NCBI GenBank assembly: GCA_029006135.1
Contig: JAQXGE010000022.1
Span: forward strand, 1 to 58,554
Length of the DNA stretch: 58,554 bases
Direction: 5' to 3'
From: Oscillospiraceae bacterium
Lineage (GTDB): Bacteria > Bacillota > Clostridia > Oscillospirales > Ruminococcaceae
Below, one piece after another: positions 24,164 through 32,935 of this stretch (position 1 is the first letter of the stretch; the number at the start of each line of letters is the position of its first letter). A model generated the notes under the pieces. It worked only from the letters and a program-made list of their open reading frames with translations. It was not told the origin of the DNA and did no database searches. A program made the translations under genes and the position numbers.

Positions 24164-24832
24164 TCAGCTGCCGGACTTTTCCGTTTTGGGCAGCAGGTTG
24201 GCTTTTTGCAGCGCAGGGCGCAGGGCCAAATACAGCACCACGGCGCAGACCGTAGAGAGCAGCGAGTTCACAAGCGTTACACCGCTGCTGATTTTTGCCA
24301 CAACGGAAGCAAGGGAGGCTTCCTGACCGAAAATATAACGGTTGCGGAAATAGCCGAGGAACGGGTCGGTGAACACATTGACCAGCAGGCCGCTGAACGC
24401 CGAGCCGATGACTGCCGCAAGATACCGTCCTTTGTTGGCGGAATCAAGTTCATTGAGTTTGAACACGCGGTGCGCAAAGAAGCCGCAGACCAGACCGATG
24501 ATGAATTTGAGAATGAAGGTTGTGATTGCGTAGCCCGGATCGCCGGCCATAACATCCGCCAGTGCAAGGCCGATGGCGCCCGCCAGGCCGCCCGAAACGC
24601 CGTCAAGCAGCATCGCCGTCAGCGCCGTGAAGGTATTGCCCAGATGGAAAGAAGATCCGGTGCCGAACACGTTGGGAATCCGGAAAAAGTCATAGGCGAT
24701 CAGGCTGAGCGCAGCCATCACACCGATGATGGCAATTTTTTTGGTCGTGAATTTGGTTTTGGTGAGCGCCGCCACAAGCAGAGCGAGCGCCACCACAACG
24801 AAGAACAGAAGCCACATGGTTGTTGTTGACAT
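24164..24832 (-). CDS. ECF transporter S component, possibly vitamin B6
   Basis: 222 residues with about six hydrophobic helices. KIAIIGVMAALSLIAYDFFRIP and SSFHLGNTFTALTAMLLDGVSGGLAGAIGLALADV are typical of integral ECF S components (ECF-S_comp family). Substrate cannot be read directly, but it is transcribed divergently from a MocR/PdxR-type PLP-binding regulator, which makes a PdxU-like B6-vitamer transporter a good hypothesis. The start at 24832 follows AGAGGGGAAA. It needs a shared ECF energising module from elsewhere. Confidence 0.75.
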   Translation of the reverse strand: MSTTTMWLLFFVVVALALLVAALTKTKFTTKKIAIIGVMAALSLIAYDFFRIPNVFGTGSSFHLGNTFTALTAMLLDGVSGGLAGAIGLALADVMAGDPGYAITTFILKFIIGLVCGFFAHRVFKLNELDSANKGRYLAAVIGSAFSGLLVNVFTDPFLGYFRNRYIFGQEASLASVVAKISSGVTLVNSLLSTVCAVVLYLALRPALQKANLLPKTEKSGS

Positions 24833-24904
24833 GGATGATTTCCCCTCTCATAAATGCTTTCCCCTGCCGGTCTTGACAAACCCGTCCGCAAAGGGTATGC
24901 TCCC

Positions 24905-24941
24905 ATTATAGAGTTTTCTGGCATCGTTAAAATAGCCAGAA
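24905..24941. promoter_or_regulatory. Inverted repeat over the divergent ECF/MocR promoters
   Basis: TTCTGGC (24916-24922), 12 bp, GCCAGAA (24935-24941). A minus-strand TATAAT (24905-24910) lies immediately beside it and a plus-strand TAAAAT (24928-24933) within it. Good candidate operator for the MocR regulator. Confidence 0.45.
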
Positions 24942-24976
24942 CAAAACTTTTTTATGGGGCCAGAGGAGGATTATCC

Positions 24977-26377
24977 ATGATTACACTGCACCCGGAGGAG
25001 AAAGTACCGCTCTACGAACAGCTCTATGAGGCATTGGCGGCGGACATCCGCAGCGGCACGCTGCTCCCCGGCAAACCGCTTCCCGGCCGTCGCACCATGG
25101 CCGCCCAGCTGGGCGTGAGCACAAACACGGTGGACGCAGCCTACCAGATGCTCGCCGCCGAGGGGTTGGCCGAGCCGCGCCCCCGCAGCGGCTTTTTTGT
25201 GCAGGAAACCGGCGGTATGCTCCACACCCGCACCGCGCGCAGTGCCTCGGCGCCCGCGAACGCAAATACGCAGGGTAAAAGCAGCGATATATTATACGAT
25301 TTGTCAACCGGAAGTATTGACACAAGCCTGTTCCCTGCCCGGAGCTGGGGACGAATTCAGAAAGAATTGATGTATCAGCGCCCCGAACTGCTTCAGCGCG
25401 GTGAGATGCAGGGGGATGCCAATCTGCGCGCAGGCATTGCGGACTATCTGAGCGAATACCGGGGTGTGGACTGCACGCCGGAACAGATTGTGGTCGGCGC
25501 GGGGATTGAGTATCTTCTCGGCTGTCTGGCACACCTCTTTGCGGGCAGCACCGCAGCCATTGAGAATCCCGGCTACGGACGAACCCGGGCGGTGCTGGAG
25601 AACAGCGGCATCCCCTGTGTACCGGTCGATATCGACCGCAGCGGTCTGCCCGCCGATGCGCTGGAGCACTCCGGCGCAAACCTGTGCTATATCACACCGA
25701 GCCACCACTTCCCCACCGGCGTAACCATGCCGGCTCCCCGCCGCGCGCAGCTGCTGGCTTGGGCCGCGGAAAAGCCGGGGCGGTACATATTGGAGGACGA
25801 CTATGACTCGGAGTTCCGTTTTGACACCCGCCCCCTGCCCAGTCTGCAGGGTATGGCAGGGCCGGATGGACCGGTTGTCTACCTGACCACCTTCTCAAAA
25901 AGTCTGGCACCGGGGATGCGCATTGCCTGCATGGTGCTGCCGTACAGTCTTTTGGCGCAGTACCGCCGGGATTTTGCCGTCTACGCCAACACGGTGAGCC
26001 GATACGAGCAGCAAACGCTCTGCGCTTTTATGGAAAAGGGCTGCTTTACCCGCCACATTGCCCGGATGCGGCTTGCCTACAAGCGGCGGATGGAGGATTT
26101 TGCGGGACAGCTGCGCGGCGAATTCGGACCGCGGCTCAAGCTGAAAGGCGAACACTCGGGGCTGCACTTTCTGCTGACGCTGCCCGGGGCCGGTGGCGAG
26201 GAGGTCATGGTTCGGGCTGCCGCCGCACAGGGGGTGCGCCTGCGTGGGCTGAGCGAATATTACATGGCTCGGCCGGAAAACTGCCAGCCCGACACGGTGG
26301 TTGCGGGCTACGCGGGCCTTGATGCGAAAGAGATCCCAAACGTCTGCGCCGCACTCGGTAAAGCCTGGAAAAAATAA
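24977..26377 (+). CDS. MocR/PdxR family regulator (GntR HTH fused to aminotransferase fold)
   Basis: 466 residues; ATG 24977 after AGAGGAGGATT. Residues 1-75 are a GntR winged helix (VPLYEQLYEALAADIRSG, LGVSTNTVDAAYQMLAAEGL); after a linker the rest is a fold-type-I aminotransferase domain. ILEDDYDSEFRFD holds the pyridine-binding Asp and TTFSKSLAPGMRIA the PLP Lys. Such proteins sense PLP or PLP-amino acid adducts and control genes for vitamin B6 and related metabolism. Its likely target is the divergent ECF component and itself. Confidence 0.92.
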   Translation: MITLHPEEKVPLYEQLYEALAADIRSGTLLPGKPLPGRRTMAAQLGVSTNTVDAAYQMLAAEGLAEPRPRSGFFVQETGGMLHTRTARSASAPANANTQGKSSDILYDLSTGSIDTSLFPARSWGRIQKELMYQRPELLQRGEMQGDANLRAGIADYLSEYRGVDCTPEQIVVGAGIEYLLGCLAHLFAGSTAAIENPGYGRTRAVLENSGIPCVPVDIDRSGLPADALEHSGANLCYITPSHHFPTGVTMPAPRRAQLLAWAAEKPGRYILEDDYDSEFRFDTRPLPSLQGMAGPDGPVVYLTTFSKSLAPGMRIACMVLPYSLLAQYRRDFAVYANTVSRYEQQTLCAFMEKGCFTRHIARMRLAYKRRMEDFAGQLRGEFGPRLKLKGEHSGLHFLLTLPGAGGEEVMVRAAAAQGVRLRGLSEYYMARPENCQPDTVVAGYAGLDAKEIPNVCAALGKAWKK

Positions 26378-26384
26378 CGTTTTA

Positions 26385-27245
26385 TCATTGCAATATTTCC
26401 AAAAGCTGCTCGGTTCCTTCCTGCGTCAGTTCCCATTCCTGTCCCGGGCAGGAGGTCATGGACGGGACTGCGGCGGTGATGGTCAGCGAGGGGGACGCGC
26501 AAAGATATTCCATTGTCTGTTCGACCGTGTTGAGGTCCTGCGCGCGCAAATCGGTGAGGGTCCGGGCGGACGCGGCCCGCAGGCCCCCAATCAGTTCCGG
26601 CATCTGCGCGGGGTTCTGGCGCAGCAGTGCCGACCAGATGCTCACACGCAGGCGGGCCGCGGCGGGTGCGTTCTGACCAAGGGAAAGCTGCGCCAACAGC
26701 GATGCGGCATCCTCAGGGCCAAACTCCACCACAGGGTCACCGGACAGGCCTTTGTCCCGCCGGGCATCCGCATCCAATAAAGCGGAAGTGTCGAGCCGGG
26801 CCGCCGTTCCCTGTTCCCACAGCCCGGCCAGACAGGCGGGCGTTGCGGCAAGATAGAACTGCGGTGCGGCGCCCACCGTCTGACCCAATAGCTGTGCAGC
26901 CCGGGCCGGACCGGCGCTCTGGCTGCAATCCGCCAGCGTGGTGGTGCCGGAGGGTGCATTGACCCGCAGGGAAGAAGGCAGACCGCAGAGCGTCAGGGAC
27001 GCAGCGGGAGCATCCAGGCGCAGCAGGACAAAGCCGGGTTCCTCCTGCTGAACCACCACCAGTACCGTCGCGGTGAACTGCGCGCCCGGTTCCACCGTGA
27101 CGCCTGAGGTCACTGTGTTGGCCTGTCTTACCCTCTCCTGTGCTGACCGCTGAGCGGAAAAATACGTCACTGCCCCGATGAGCGGGAGGATGAGCAGCAG
27201 CGTCAGGCCAAGGCTTGACCAGAATAATGCGGCGCGTGAACGCAT
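26385..27245 (-). CDS. Membrane-anchored protein, weakly LCP-like
   Basis: 286 residues; ATG 27245 after a perfect AAAGGAGGT. A signal anchor at about residues 7-29 is followed by an extracellular domain. LRLDAPAASLTLCGLPSSL, GTTTLADCSQSAGPARAAQLL and FYLAATPACLAGL loosely resemble the core strands and the G-G-P/active-site helix of LytR-CpsA-Psr proteins. The conserved Arg residues that bind polyprenyl phosphate are not seen, so a transferase role is doubtful. Divergent from a small acidic protein. Confidence 0.5.
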   Translation of the reverse strand: MRSRAALFWSSLGLTLLLILPLIGAVTYFSAQRSAQERVRQANTVTSGVTVEPGAQFTATVLVVVQQEEPGFVLLRLDAPAASLTLCGLPSSLRVNAPSGTTTLADCSQSAGPARAAQLLGQTVGAAPQFYLAATPACLAGLWEQGTAARLDTSALLDADARRDKGLSGDPVVEFGPEDAASLLAQLSLGQNAPAAARLRVSIWSALLRQNPAQMPELIGGLRAASARTLTDLRAQDLNTVEQTMEYLCASPSLTITAAVPSMTSCPGQEWELTQEGTEQLLEILQ

Positions 27246-27281
27246 AAAAGTACCTCCTTTGCGGCAAAGTATACTTACAGT

Positions 27282-27299
27282 TTGGGCGGCTTTGCCCAA
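27282..27299. promoter_or_regulatory. Inverted repeat between the LCP-like gene and the acidic protein gene
   Basis: TTGGGC (27282-27287), 6 bp, GCCCAA (27294-27299), flanked by AGTATACT and GGTATAC promoter-like sequences. Possible shared operator. Confidence 0.3.
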
Positions 27300-27324
27300 C
27301 GGTATACGCAAAGGAGTGAAGTGT

Positions 27325-27648
27325 ATGCATCATGAAATTTACGGTCCCCGGGGCGCCGAGGAGGAACACAGCGATTTCTGGACAGATCTGGCCGAGGGCG
27401 CTGATATGCTGCCCGGCGTTCTCCCCGCGGAGGAGGAGCAGGAGAAAAGCGATTTGTTCTCCGGCCTGAGTGCACAGGAGCCTTACGGCCCGGCCGCAGC
27501 ACACCGGACAGGCAGAACACTGAACCGGCGTGACGGTGCCATCGTGCCCGAAACGCCGCTGCCCAGCGAAAACGACCCTCTTGGCAGCTGGACCGGTGTG
27601 CCGGAAAACGCCAATGAAATCCCGACACAGGATCAGGACGACCTGTAA
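27325..27648 (+). CDS. Small acidic protein of unknown function
   Basis: 107 residues; ATG 27325 after AAAGGAGTG. Very acidic and Pro/Gly-rich (EEEHSDFW, PAEEEQEKSDLF, QDQDDL), with no hydrophobic segment or Cys. Probably largely disordered and cytoplasmic. No family recognised. It shares its promoter region with the divergent LCP-like gene and ends at a strong terminator. Confidence 0.6.
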   Translation: MHHEIYGPRGAEEEHSDFWTDLAEGADMLPGVLPAEEEQEKSDLFSGLSAQEPYGPAAAHRTGRTLNRRDGAIVPETPLPSENDPLGSWTGVPENANEIPTQDQDDL

Positions 27649-27670
27649 ACGGCAGTTCCCCGCAGGCAAA

Positions 27671-27702
27671 AGGCGGCTCCCCGGCAAAGCGGGGAGCCGC
27701 CT
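27671..27702. terminator. Bidirectional terminator
   Basis: AGGCGGCTCCCCG (27671-27683) pairs with CGGGGAGCCGCCT (27690-27702), 13 bp perfect, between convergent genes. Confidence 0.85.
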
Positions 27703-27710
27703 GTATTTTG

Positions 27711-28292
27711 TCAATTTGTCTGCGCTGAGGTTACAATTTTGAAAAAGAGTGCGCCGAGCGTATTGCCCAGAATGACCATGGGGAAATAGTACCAGGCGGG
27801 CAGGGTGCGGGCGGCCGCAAAATAGAACGCATCCGCTACGCAGTGGTCAAAGCCGCAGAAGATAAACGTTGCCACCGGCAGGCTGAGCAGAATCAGTTTG
27901 CCGGTCTTTTTGTAGCCGCTCACCGCCAGATACATCATCATGCCGCAGCCAAATCCGAGAGCCAGTGCTTTGAGCGGGGACTGAGCAAGTTTTGCCTCCA
28001 TGCTCATCCCGGCAAACCCGAACAGTTCGGACGCCGCCAGACCGGTCAGGGCCGCACCGAGCAGATTGAACAAAAGCATCAGGGCATAATCAGCAATATG
28101 ACGGGCAAGGCCGGTTTTTTCCAGCGGGAAATCTCCGATGCGTCCTGTATAGAGCGGCGACCCGGTCAGCACCACAGCAATCAGGCCGACAGAAAAGAGG
28201 AACGGCGAGACCAGTGGGTCCCCCGTGTGCAGATAGGTAATCCCGCCGATGCCGATCAGGATGCCGGCGAGCAGTTCCTTGCAGTATTTCAA
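27711..28292 (-). CDS. Short formate/nitrite transporter (FNT) family channel
   Basis: 193 residues if it starts at TTG 28292 after AAGGGGGAGACTG; the open frame upstream lacks a ribosome site. Five or six hydrophobic helices. CGFDHCVADAFYFAA matches the G-F-E-H-x-x-A-N-M-F signature of FNT proteins and GILIGIGGITYL their first helix. It is 60-80 residues shorter than FocA/NirC because of short loops and tails. Likely a monocarboxylate or small-anion channel; substrate unknown. Confidence 0.7.
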   Translation of the reverse strand: MKYCKELLAGILIGIGGITYLHTGDPLVSPFLFSVGLIAVVLTGSPLYTGRIGDFPLEKTGLARHIADYALMLLFNLLGAALTGLAASELFGFAGMSMEAKLAQSPLKALALGFGCGMMMYLAVSGYKKTGKLILLSLPVATFIFCGFDHCVADAFYFAAARTLPAWYYFPMVILGNTLGALFFKIVTSAQTN

Positions 28293-28495
28293 GACAGTCT
28301 CCCCCTTTATTTTACGATGCGCACAGTATACCATGAGGGGAAGGGATTTGTACAGAGCAGAAATGCAGGGATTTTTGCGCAAATTTTGAGTCAAACCTAT
28401 GGCATACGGCGCATAAATATGGTATGATATTATACTGTAACATTGTGCCATAGACCGGCGGAAAGCCGGATTCAAGCGGAAGGGATGAACGCTGA

Positions 28496-29614
28496 ATGGG
28501 GAACTTGAACGAAGCAGGGCAGAAAATCCGTGTCGGACTGCTGTTCGGCAGCGTTTCCAGTGAACACGAAGTCAGTCTGGTCTCGGCGGCAGCATGGGCG
28601 GAAGCGCTGAGCGAATTAGACAAAAAATACGAAGTTATTCTTGTAGGAATCACCAAAGCCGGGCACTGGCTGCGGTACAGCGGCCCGATTGCCGCCATCC
28701 GGGACGGTTCCTGGGAGCAGGATGCCTCCTGCGTGCCCTGTGTGCTCAGCCCCGACCGAGGCGACCACGGTCTGCTCGTCCGCGGCAAAGACGGATGCTT
28801 TGTGGAGCGGCTGGATGCAGTCGCGCCGATCCTGCACGGAAAGAACGGCGAGGACGGAACGATTCAGGGGCTTTTGGAGCTGGCCGGCATCCCCTATGTG
28901 GGCTGCGGTGTGCTGGCTTCCGCCGTCTGCATGGACAAAGCGGCCGCCAACACGATGATGGATGCCGCCGGGGTCCCGCACTGCAAGTGGTGCTATGCCG
29001 TCCGGCCCGAAGCAGAACAATCGATGGGTACACTGCTTGACCGTGTGGAAAAGCAGCTGTGCTATCCGGTCTTTGTCAAGCCCGCCAACGCGGGGTCAAG
29101 CGTGGGCATCAGCAAGGCGCATAACCGCGCCGAGCTGGAAACAGCCATTGCCGTAGCTCTGCGCGAGGATGACAAAGTAGTCTTTGAGGAGTTCATTGAC
29201 GGGCAGGAAGTGGAGTGCGCCGCCATCGGAAACCCTGATGACCCGGACTCCGTGACCGCCACCCGCCCCGGCGAAATTCTGGCGGGCGCGGAATTTTATA
29301 CCTACGATGACAAATACAAAAATGGCGTGTCTCAGGTTGTCATTCCCGCACATCTTCCGGAAGAAAAGCTGGACGAAGTGCGCAATGCGGCCATTCACGC
29401 TTATCTGGCACTGGGCTGTACGGGTCTTGCCCGCTGCGATTTCTTTGTGGAGCGCGGCACCGGGCGGGTTCTGTGCAACGAGCTGAACACCATGCCGGGC
29501 TTTACCCCCATTAGTATGTATCCCAAACTGATGGAGCAGGAAGGTCTGAGCTTTGCCGCGCTGACCGATCGGCTGATTGGTCTGGCGCTGGCCAAAAAGA
29601 AAGGTGCGTATTGA
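28496..29614 (+). CDS. ddl: D-alanine-D-alanine ligase
   Basis: 372 residues. Joins two D-Ala for peptidoglycan precursors using ATP. The N-terminal GLLFGSVSSEHEVSL, HGKNGEDGTIQGLLELAGIPYVGCGV, the ATP-grasp FVKPANAGSSVGISKA and C-terminal CNELNTMPGFTPIS identify it clearly. The GEDGTIQ loop is normal for Ddl. First gene of a wall/translation operon; murI overlaps its stop by one base. Confidence 0.95.
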   Translation: MGNLNEAGQKIRVGLLFGSVSSEHEVSLVSAAAWAEALSELDKKYEVILVGITKAGHWLRYSGPIAAIRDGSWEQDASCVPCVLSPDRGDHGLLVRGKDGCFVERLDAVAPILHGKNGEDGTIQGLLELAGIPYVGCGVLASAVCMDKAAANTMMDAAGVPHCKWCYAVRPEAEQSMGTLLDRVEKQLCYPVFVKPANAGSSVGISKAHNRAELETAIAVALREDDKVVFEEFIDGQEVECAAIGNPDDPDSVTATRPGEILAGAEFYTYDDKYKNGVSQVVIPAHLPEEKLDEVRNAAIHAYLALGCTGLARCDFFVERGTGRVLCNELNTMPGFTPISMYPKLMEQEGLSFAALTDRLIGLALAKKKGAY

Positions 29615-30429
29615 TGGACACACGACCCATCGGCGTATTTGACAGCGGCCTGGGCGGTCTGACCGCAGTGCGCCAGCTGCGCAGGCAGCTGCCCGGCGAA
29701 GATATCATCTACTTCGGCGATACCGGCCGCGTTCCTTACGGCCCGCGCGGGCGGGATACCATCGTGCAGTATGCACGGCAGGACATCAATTTTCTGCTGT
29801 CCTGCAACGTCAAATTCATCATGGCCGCCTGCGGGACTGTCTCCTCAACCTATCCGTCTGCCGAAGCGGCAAAGTTGCCCGTACCCTATACCGGCGTGAT
29901 CGGCGCGGCATCCCGCGCGGCGGCACAGGCGACCCGCAGCGGATGCATCGGCGTGATCGGAACGCCGGCCACCATCCGAAGCGGCTCTTATGCCAACCTG
30001 TTGAAAGAACTGGTGCCGGGGGTCCGCATTGTGGCAAAGGCCTGCCCGATGTTCGTTCCGCTTGTTGAGAACGGCTATGTCAATGACGGCAACCCGGTCA
30101 CACGGCTCATCATTGAGGAATACCTCACCGAGGTGCGCGATGCAGGGGTGGACACCCTGATTTTGGGCTGCACCCACTATCCCCTGCTGAAAAAGATGAT
30201 CGGCGATTTTATGGGGGACAACGTGACCCTGATCGACCCCGGCAAGCTCACCGCCATTGCCGCCGCAAAGGCGCTCGATGATTTGGAGCTGAGCAGCGGG
30301 AAGAAGGACGGCGGGACCGTGCGCTTTTTTGTCAGCGACACGCCGGAAGGGTTTGACGAACAGGAACGTCTTTTCATGGGGGACTGCGCAGGCGGGACCG
30401 TGGAACAGATTGCCATTGAAAATTATTGA
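29614..30429 (+). CDS. murI: Glutamate racemase, with an altered first active-site motif
   Basis: 271 residues; ATG 29614 inside the ddl stop (TGATG). Makes D-glutamate for peptidoglycan. GVFDSGLGGLTAV, IYFGDTGRVPYG and the second catalytic Cys in ILGCTHYPLL are standard. The first catalytic Cys lies in MAACGTVSST, where most racemases have C-N-T; the Asn that contacts substrate is Gly here. Both Cys are present, so activity is likely, but the change deserves attention. Coupled with ddl, as expected for wall synthesis. Confidence 0.9.
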   Translation: MDTRPIGVFDSGLGGLTAVRQLRRQLPGEDIIYFGDTGRVPYGPRGRDTIVQYARQDINFLLSCNVKFIMAACGTVSSTYPSAEAAKLPVPYTGVIGAASRAAAQATRSGCIGVIGTPATIRSGSYANLLKELVPGVRIVAKACPMFVPLVENGYVNDGNPVTRLIIEEYLTEVRDAGVDTLILGCTHYPLLKKMIGDFMGDNVTLIDPGKLTAIAAAKALDDLELSSGKKDGGTVRFFVSDTPEGFDEQERLFMGDCAGGTVEQIAIENY

Positions 30430-30443
30430 AGGAACGCTCAATT

Positions 30444-30926
30444 ATGTCAAAAGCAGTGGAAGAAAATTACCTAATCACCATTCGGGGAACCATGGAGCAG
30501 AACGGTGACACCGACTCGGTGGAACTGATGACCAAGGGCAACTTTGCCCAGCGCGGCAGTTCCTATTACATTGTCTACGCCGAGACGGAGGCCACCGGCT
30601 ACGCGGGCTGCACCACGGCGGTGCGCGTCTCGCTCGATGCACGGCAGGTCACAATGACCCGCTACGGCAAGGTGCCCAGCCAGCTTGTGATTGAAAAGGG
30701 CGTGCGCCATCTCTGCCACTATGAGACGGGTTACGGCTCAATCACGCTCGGCGTGGCCGCCGATGAGATTGAGCACCGGCTCCATTCCGAGGGTGGCACG
30801 CTGCGGTTCAGCTACACGCTGGATTCCGGCGCTGAAACGCTCATCAGCCGCAACCTGGTGGAGATTCAGGTGGAGAAACTCAACAAGAACCCGGAGGACC
30901 GGGAAAACCCAACGCAGGAGGAGTAA
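30444..30926 (+). CDS. DUF1934 (calycin-like beta-barrel) protein
   Basis: 160 residues; ATG 30444 after GAAGGAACG. Beta-rich, opening with EENYLITIRGTMEQNGDTDSVEL and containing SSYYIVYAETEATGY and GSITLGVAADEIEH, the DUF1934/YwiB pattern. In Firmicutes ywiB commonly lies directly upstream of argS, exactly as here (argS starts 5 nt after the stop). Function unknown; cytoplasmic. Confidence 0.88.
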   Translation: MSKAVEENYLITIRGTMEQNGDTDSVELMTKGNFAQRGSSYYIVYAETEATGYAGCTTAVRVSLDARQVTMTRYGKVPSQLVIEKGVRHLCHYETGYGSITLGVAADEIEHRLHSEGGTLRFSYTLDSGAETLISRNLVEIQVEKLNKNPEDRENPTQEE

Positions 30927-30930
30927 AATC

Positions 30931-32688
30931 ATGAACTACCAATACTACAATCCCCGCAAAGCTGCCCTTGATGCCGCGCGGGAACTGCTGACGGGCGCAG
31001 CCCATGCCGCCATGGCCGCCGGAACGCTGCCCGAGGCGGAACTCCCGGATTTCATCGTGGAGATTCCTGCCGATGTGAAGAACGGCGACATTGCCTCCAA
31101 CCTGGCCATGGCGGGCGCACGGGCATTCCACCGCGCACCGCGTCAGATTGCGCAGGCCATTGTGGACGCTCTGGACCTGACCGGTTCCCCGTTTGCGAAA
31201 GTCGAGATTGCCGGGCCGGGATTCATCAACCTGTTCCTCGGCGAGGCCTGGTTCACCGATGTGCTGCGTGCCGCCTGCTCCGAACCGGAGTACGGGCGCA
31301 CGCAGACCGGCAAGGGTAAGCGCTATAACGTTGAATTTGTTTCCGCCAACCCCACCGGACCGATGCACATGGGCAACGCGCGCGGCGGTGCGCTGGGTGA
31401 CTGTCTGGCCGCCTGCCTGGACTGGGCCGGCTACGATGTGACCCGTGAGTTCTATATCAACGATGCGGGCAACCAGATTCAGAAGTTCGGCAAGAGTCTG
31501 GCCATCCGGTATTTGCAGCTCTACCGCGGCGAGGAGGCTGTGCCTCTGCCGGAGGAGTGCTACCAGGGTGCCGACATCATCGAGCGCGCCAAAGAGTTTG
31601 CCGCCGTGCATGGGGATTCCTATATCAACCGCGACTTTGAGGAACTCAAGCAGGCGCTCATTGATGACGCACTGCCCAAGAATATTGCGGGGCTTCAGCG
31701 TGACCTTGGCAAGTACCGCATCGAATACGATGTCTGGTTCCATGAGAGTGACCTGCACAAGAGCGGTGCCGTGGACGAGGTCATTCAGATTCTGATGGAC
31801 AAAGGTGCCTGCTACCGTGCCGAGGACGGTGCCATCATGTACCGCAGTGCCCAGTACGCCGCCAAATACGGCGTTGCCAACCGCAAAAAGAGCGAGGACG
31901 GCAGCGAGGAGGAGGCCAAGGACGAGGTTCTGGTCCGTGCAAACGGAATTCCCACCTACTTTGCCGCTGACATTGCCTACCATTACAACAAGCTGAAGGT
32001 CCGCGGCTTTGATCGTGCCATCGACATTTGGGGTGCCGACCACCACGGCCATGTAGCCCGCATGAAGGGTGCCATGGACGCCGTGGGGCTTGACGGAACC
32101 AAGCTGGATGTTGTGCTGATGCAGATGGTCAATCTCATGCGTGACGGCAAGCCGGTCCGCATGAGCAAGCGCACCGGCAAGGCCATCACGCTGACCGATC
32201 TGCTGGACGAAGTGCCGATTGATTCCGCGCGCTTCTTCTTCAATCAGCGCGAAAGTTCCTCCACGCTGGACTTTGACCTTGATCTTGCCGTGCGCAATGA
32301 CAGCGAGAACCCCGTGTACTATGTCCAGTACGCGCACGCCCGCATCTGCTCGGTTCTGAAAAAGCTCGAGAGCGAAGGCATCACCTTTGCCGGCGCGCAG
32401 GCCGTGGATGCCTCGGTCCTGACTGACCCGTCTGAGCAGGCATTGCTTCGGATGCTGTCCGCTTTCCCGGCAGAGATTGCCGCCGCCGCAGAGAAGTACG
32501 ATCCGGCGCGCATCACCCGCTTTGTCATTGACCTGGCAACCGGCTTCCACCGTTTCTACAATGCCTGCCGGATCCTGGATGCCGAGCCGGCTGTCCAGCA
32601 GGGACGCATCGCGCTGTGCCTGGCCGTTCGCGGCGTGATCCGCAACGTGCTGACTATGTTTAAGGTCACGGTTCCGGAGAGTATGTAA
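30931..32688 (+). CDS. argS: Arginyl-tRNA synthetase
   Basis: 585 residues; ATG 30931 after GGAGGAGT. Class I synthetase: the HIGH-type motif NPTGPMHMGNARGGALGD and the KMSKS-type MSKRTGKA are both clear, with an N-terminal additional domain (residues 1-100) and a C-terminal DALR anticodon domain beginning at YVQYAHARICSVL. Charges tRNA-Arg. Last gene of the ddl-murI-DUF1934-argS string; a long hairpin follows. Confidence 0.96.
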   Translation: MNYQYYNPRKAALDAARELLTGAAHAAMAAGTLPEAELPDFIVEIPADVKNGDIASNLAMAGARAFHRAPRQIAQAIVDALDLTGSPFAKVEIAGPGFINLFLGEAWFTDVLRAACSEPEYGRTQTGKGKRYNVEFVSANPTGPMHMGNARGGALGDCLAACLDWAGYDVTREFYINDAGNQIQKFGKSLAIRYLQLYRGEEAVPLPEECYQGADIIERAKEFAAVHGDSYINRDFEELKQALIDDALPKNIAGLQRDLGKYRIEYDVWFHESDLHKSGAVDEVIQILMDKGACYRAEDGAIMYRSAQYAAKYGVANRKKSEDGSEEEAKDEVLVRANGIPTYFAADIAYHYNKLKVRGFDRAIDIWGADHHGHVARMKGAMDAVGLDGTKLDVVLMQMVNLMRDGKPVRMSKRTGKAITLTDLLDEVPIDSARFFFNQRESSSTLDFDLDLAVRNDSENPVYYVQYAHARICSVLKKLESEGITFAGAQAVDASVLTDPSEQALLRMLSAFPAEIAAAAEKYDPARITRFVIDLATGFHRFYNACRILDAEPAVQQGRIALCLAVRGVIRNVLTMFKVTVPESM

Positions 32689-32720
32689 AAATTTCGTTCT
32701 TTCGTCAAATATATAAAGCA

Positions 32721-32775
32721 AAAACCGCCAGGAGTGTGGGGGGGCACGCTGCCCCGCCGCTCCCGGCGGTTTTAT
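32721..32775 (+). terminator. Terminator of argS
   Basis: AAAACCGCC (32721-32729) pairs with GGCGGTTTT (32765-32773), with further GGAG/CTCC pairing inside; T-run follows. Confidence 0.8.
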
Positions 32776-32850
32776 TTTGGCAAAAGAAAAAGTTGGATGC
32801 GCACAGACACCCAACAGGTATATTATATCATATCTGTCAACGGGCTTTCC

Positions 32851-32876
32851 ATTCGTAAGATGCACGAATAATTCGT
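32851..32876. promoter_or_regulatory. Upstream repeat ATTCGT-N7-ACGAAT-A-ATTCGT before the large RNA promoter
   Basis: Perfect 6-bp inverted repeat ATTCGT (32851-32856) and ACGAAT (32864-32869), plus a third half-site ATTCGT (32871-32876), about 60-85 bp upstream of the predicted start of the large RNA. Looks like an activator or repressor site. Confidence 0.4.
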
Positions 32877-32899
32877 AATTTGTTTAGCGGTTCTGCGAA

Positions 32900-32928
32900 T
32901 AGACAAACTCTTAAGCGTATTGTATATT
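32900..32928 (+). promoter_or_regulatory. Promoter of the large structured RNA
   Basis: TAGACA (32900-32905), 17 bp, TATATT (32923-32928), with TATTATAG overlapping. Transcription would start near 32936. Confidence 0.6.
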
Positions 32929-32935
32929 ATAGTCA

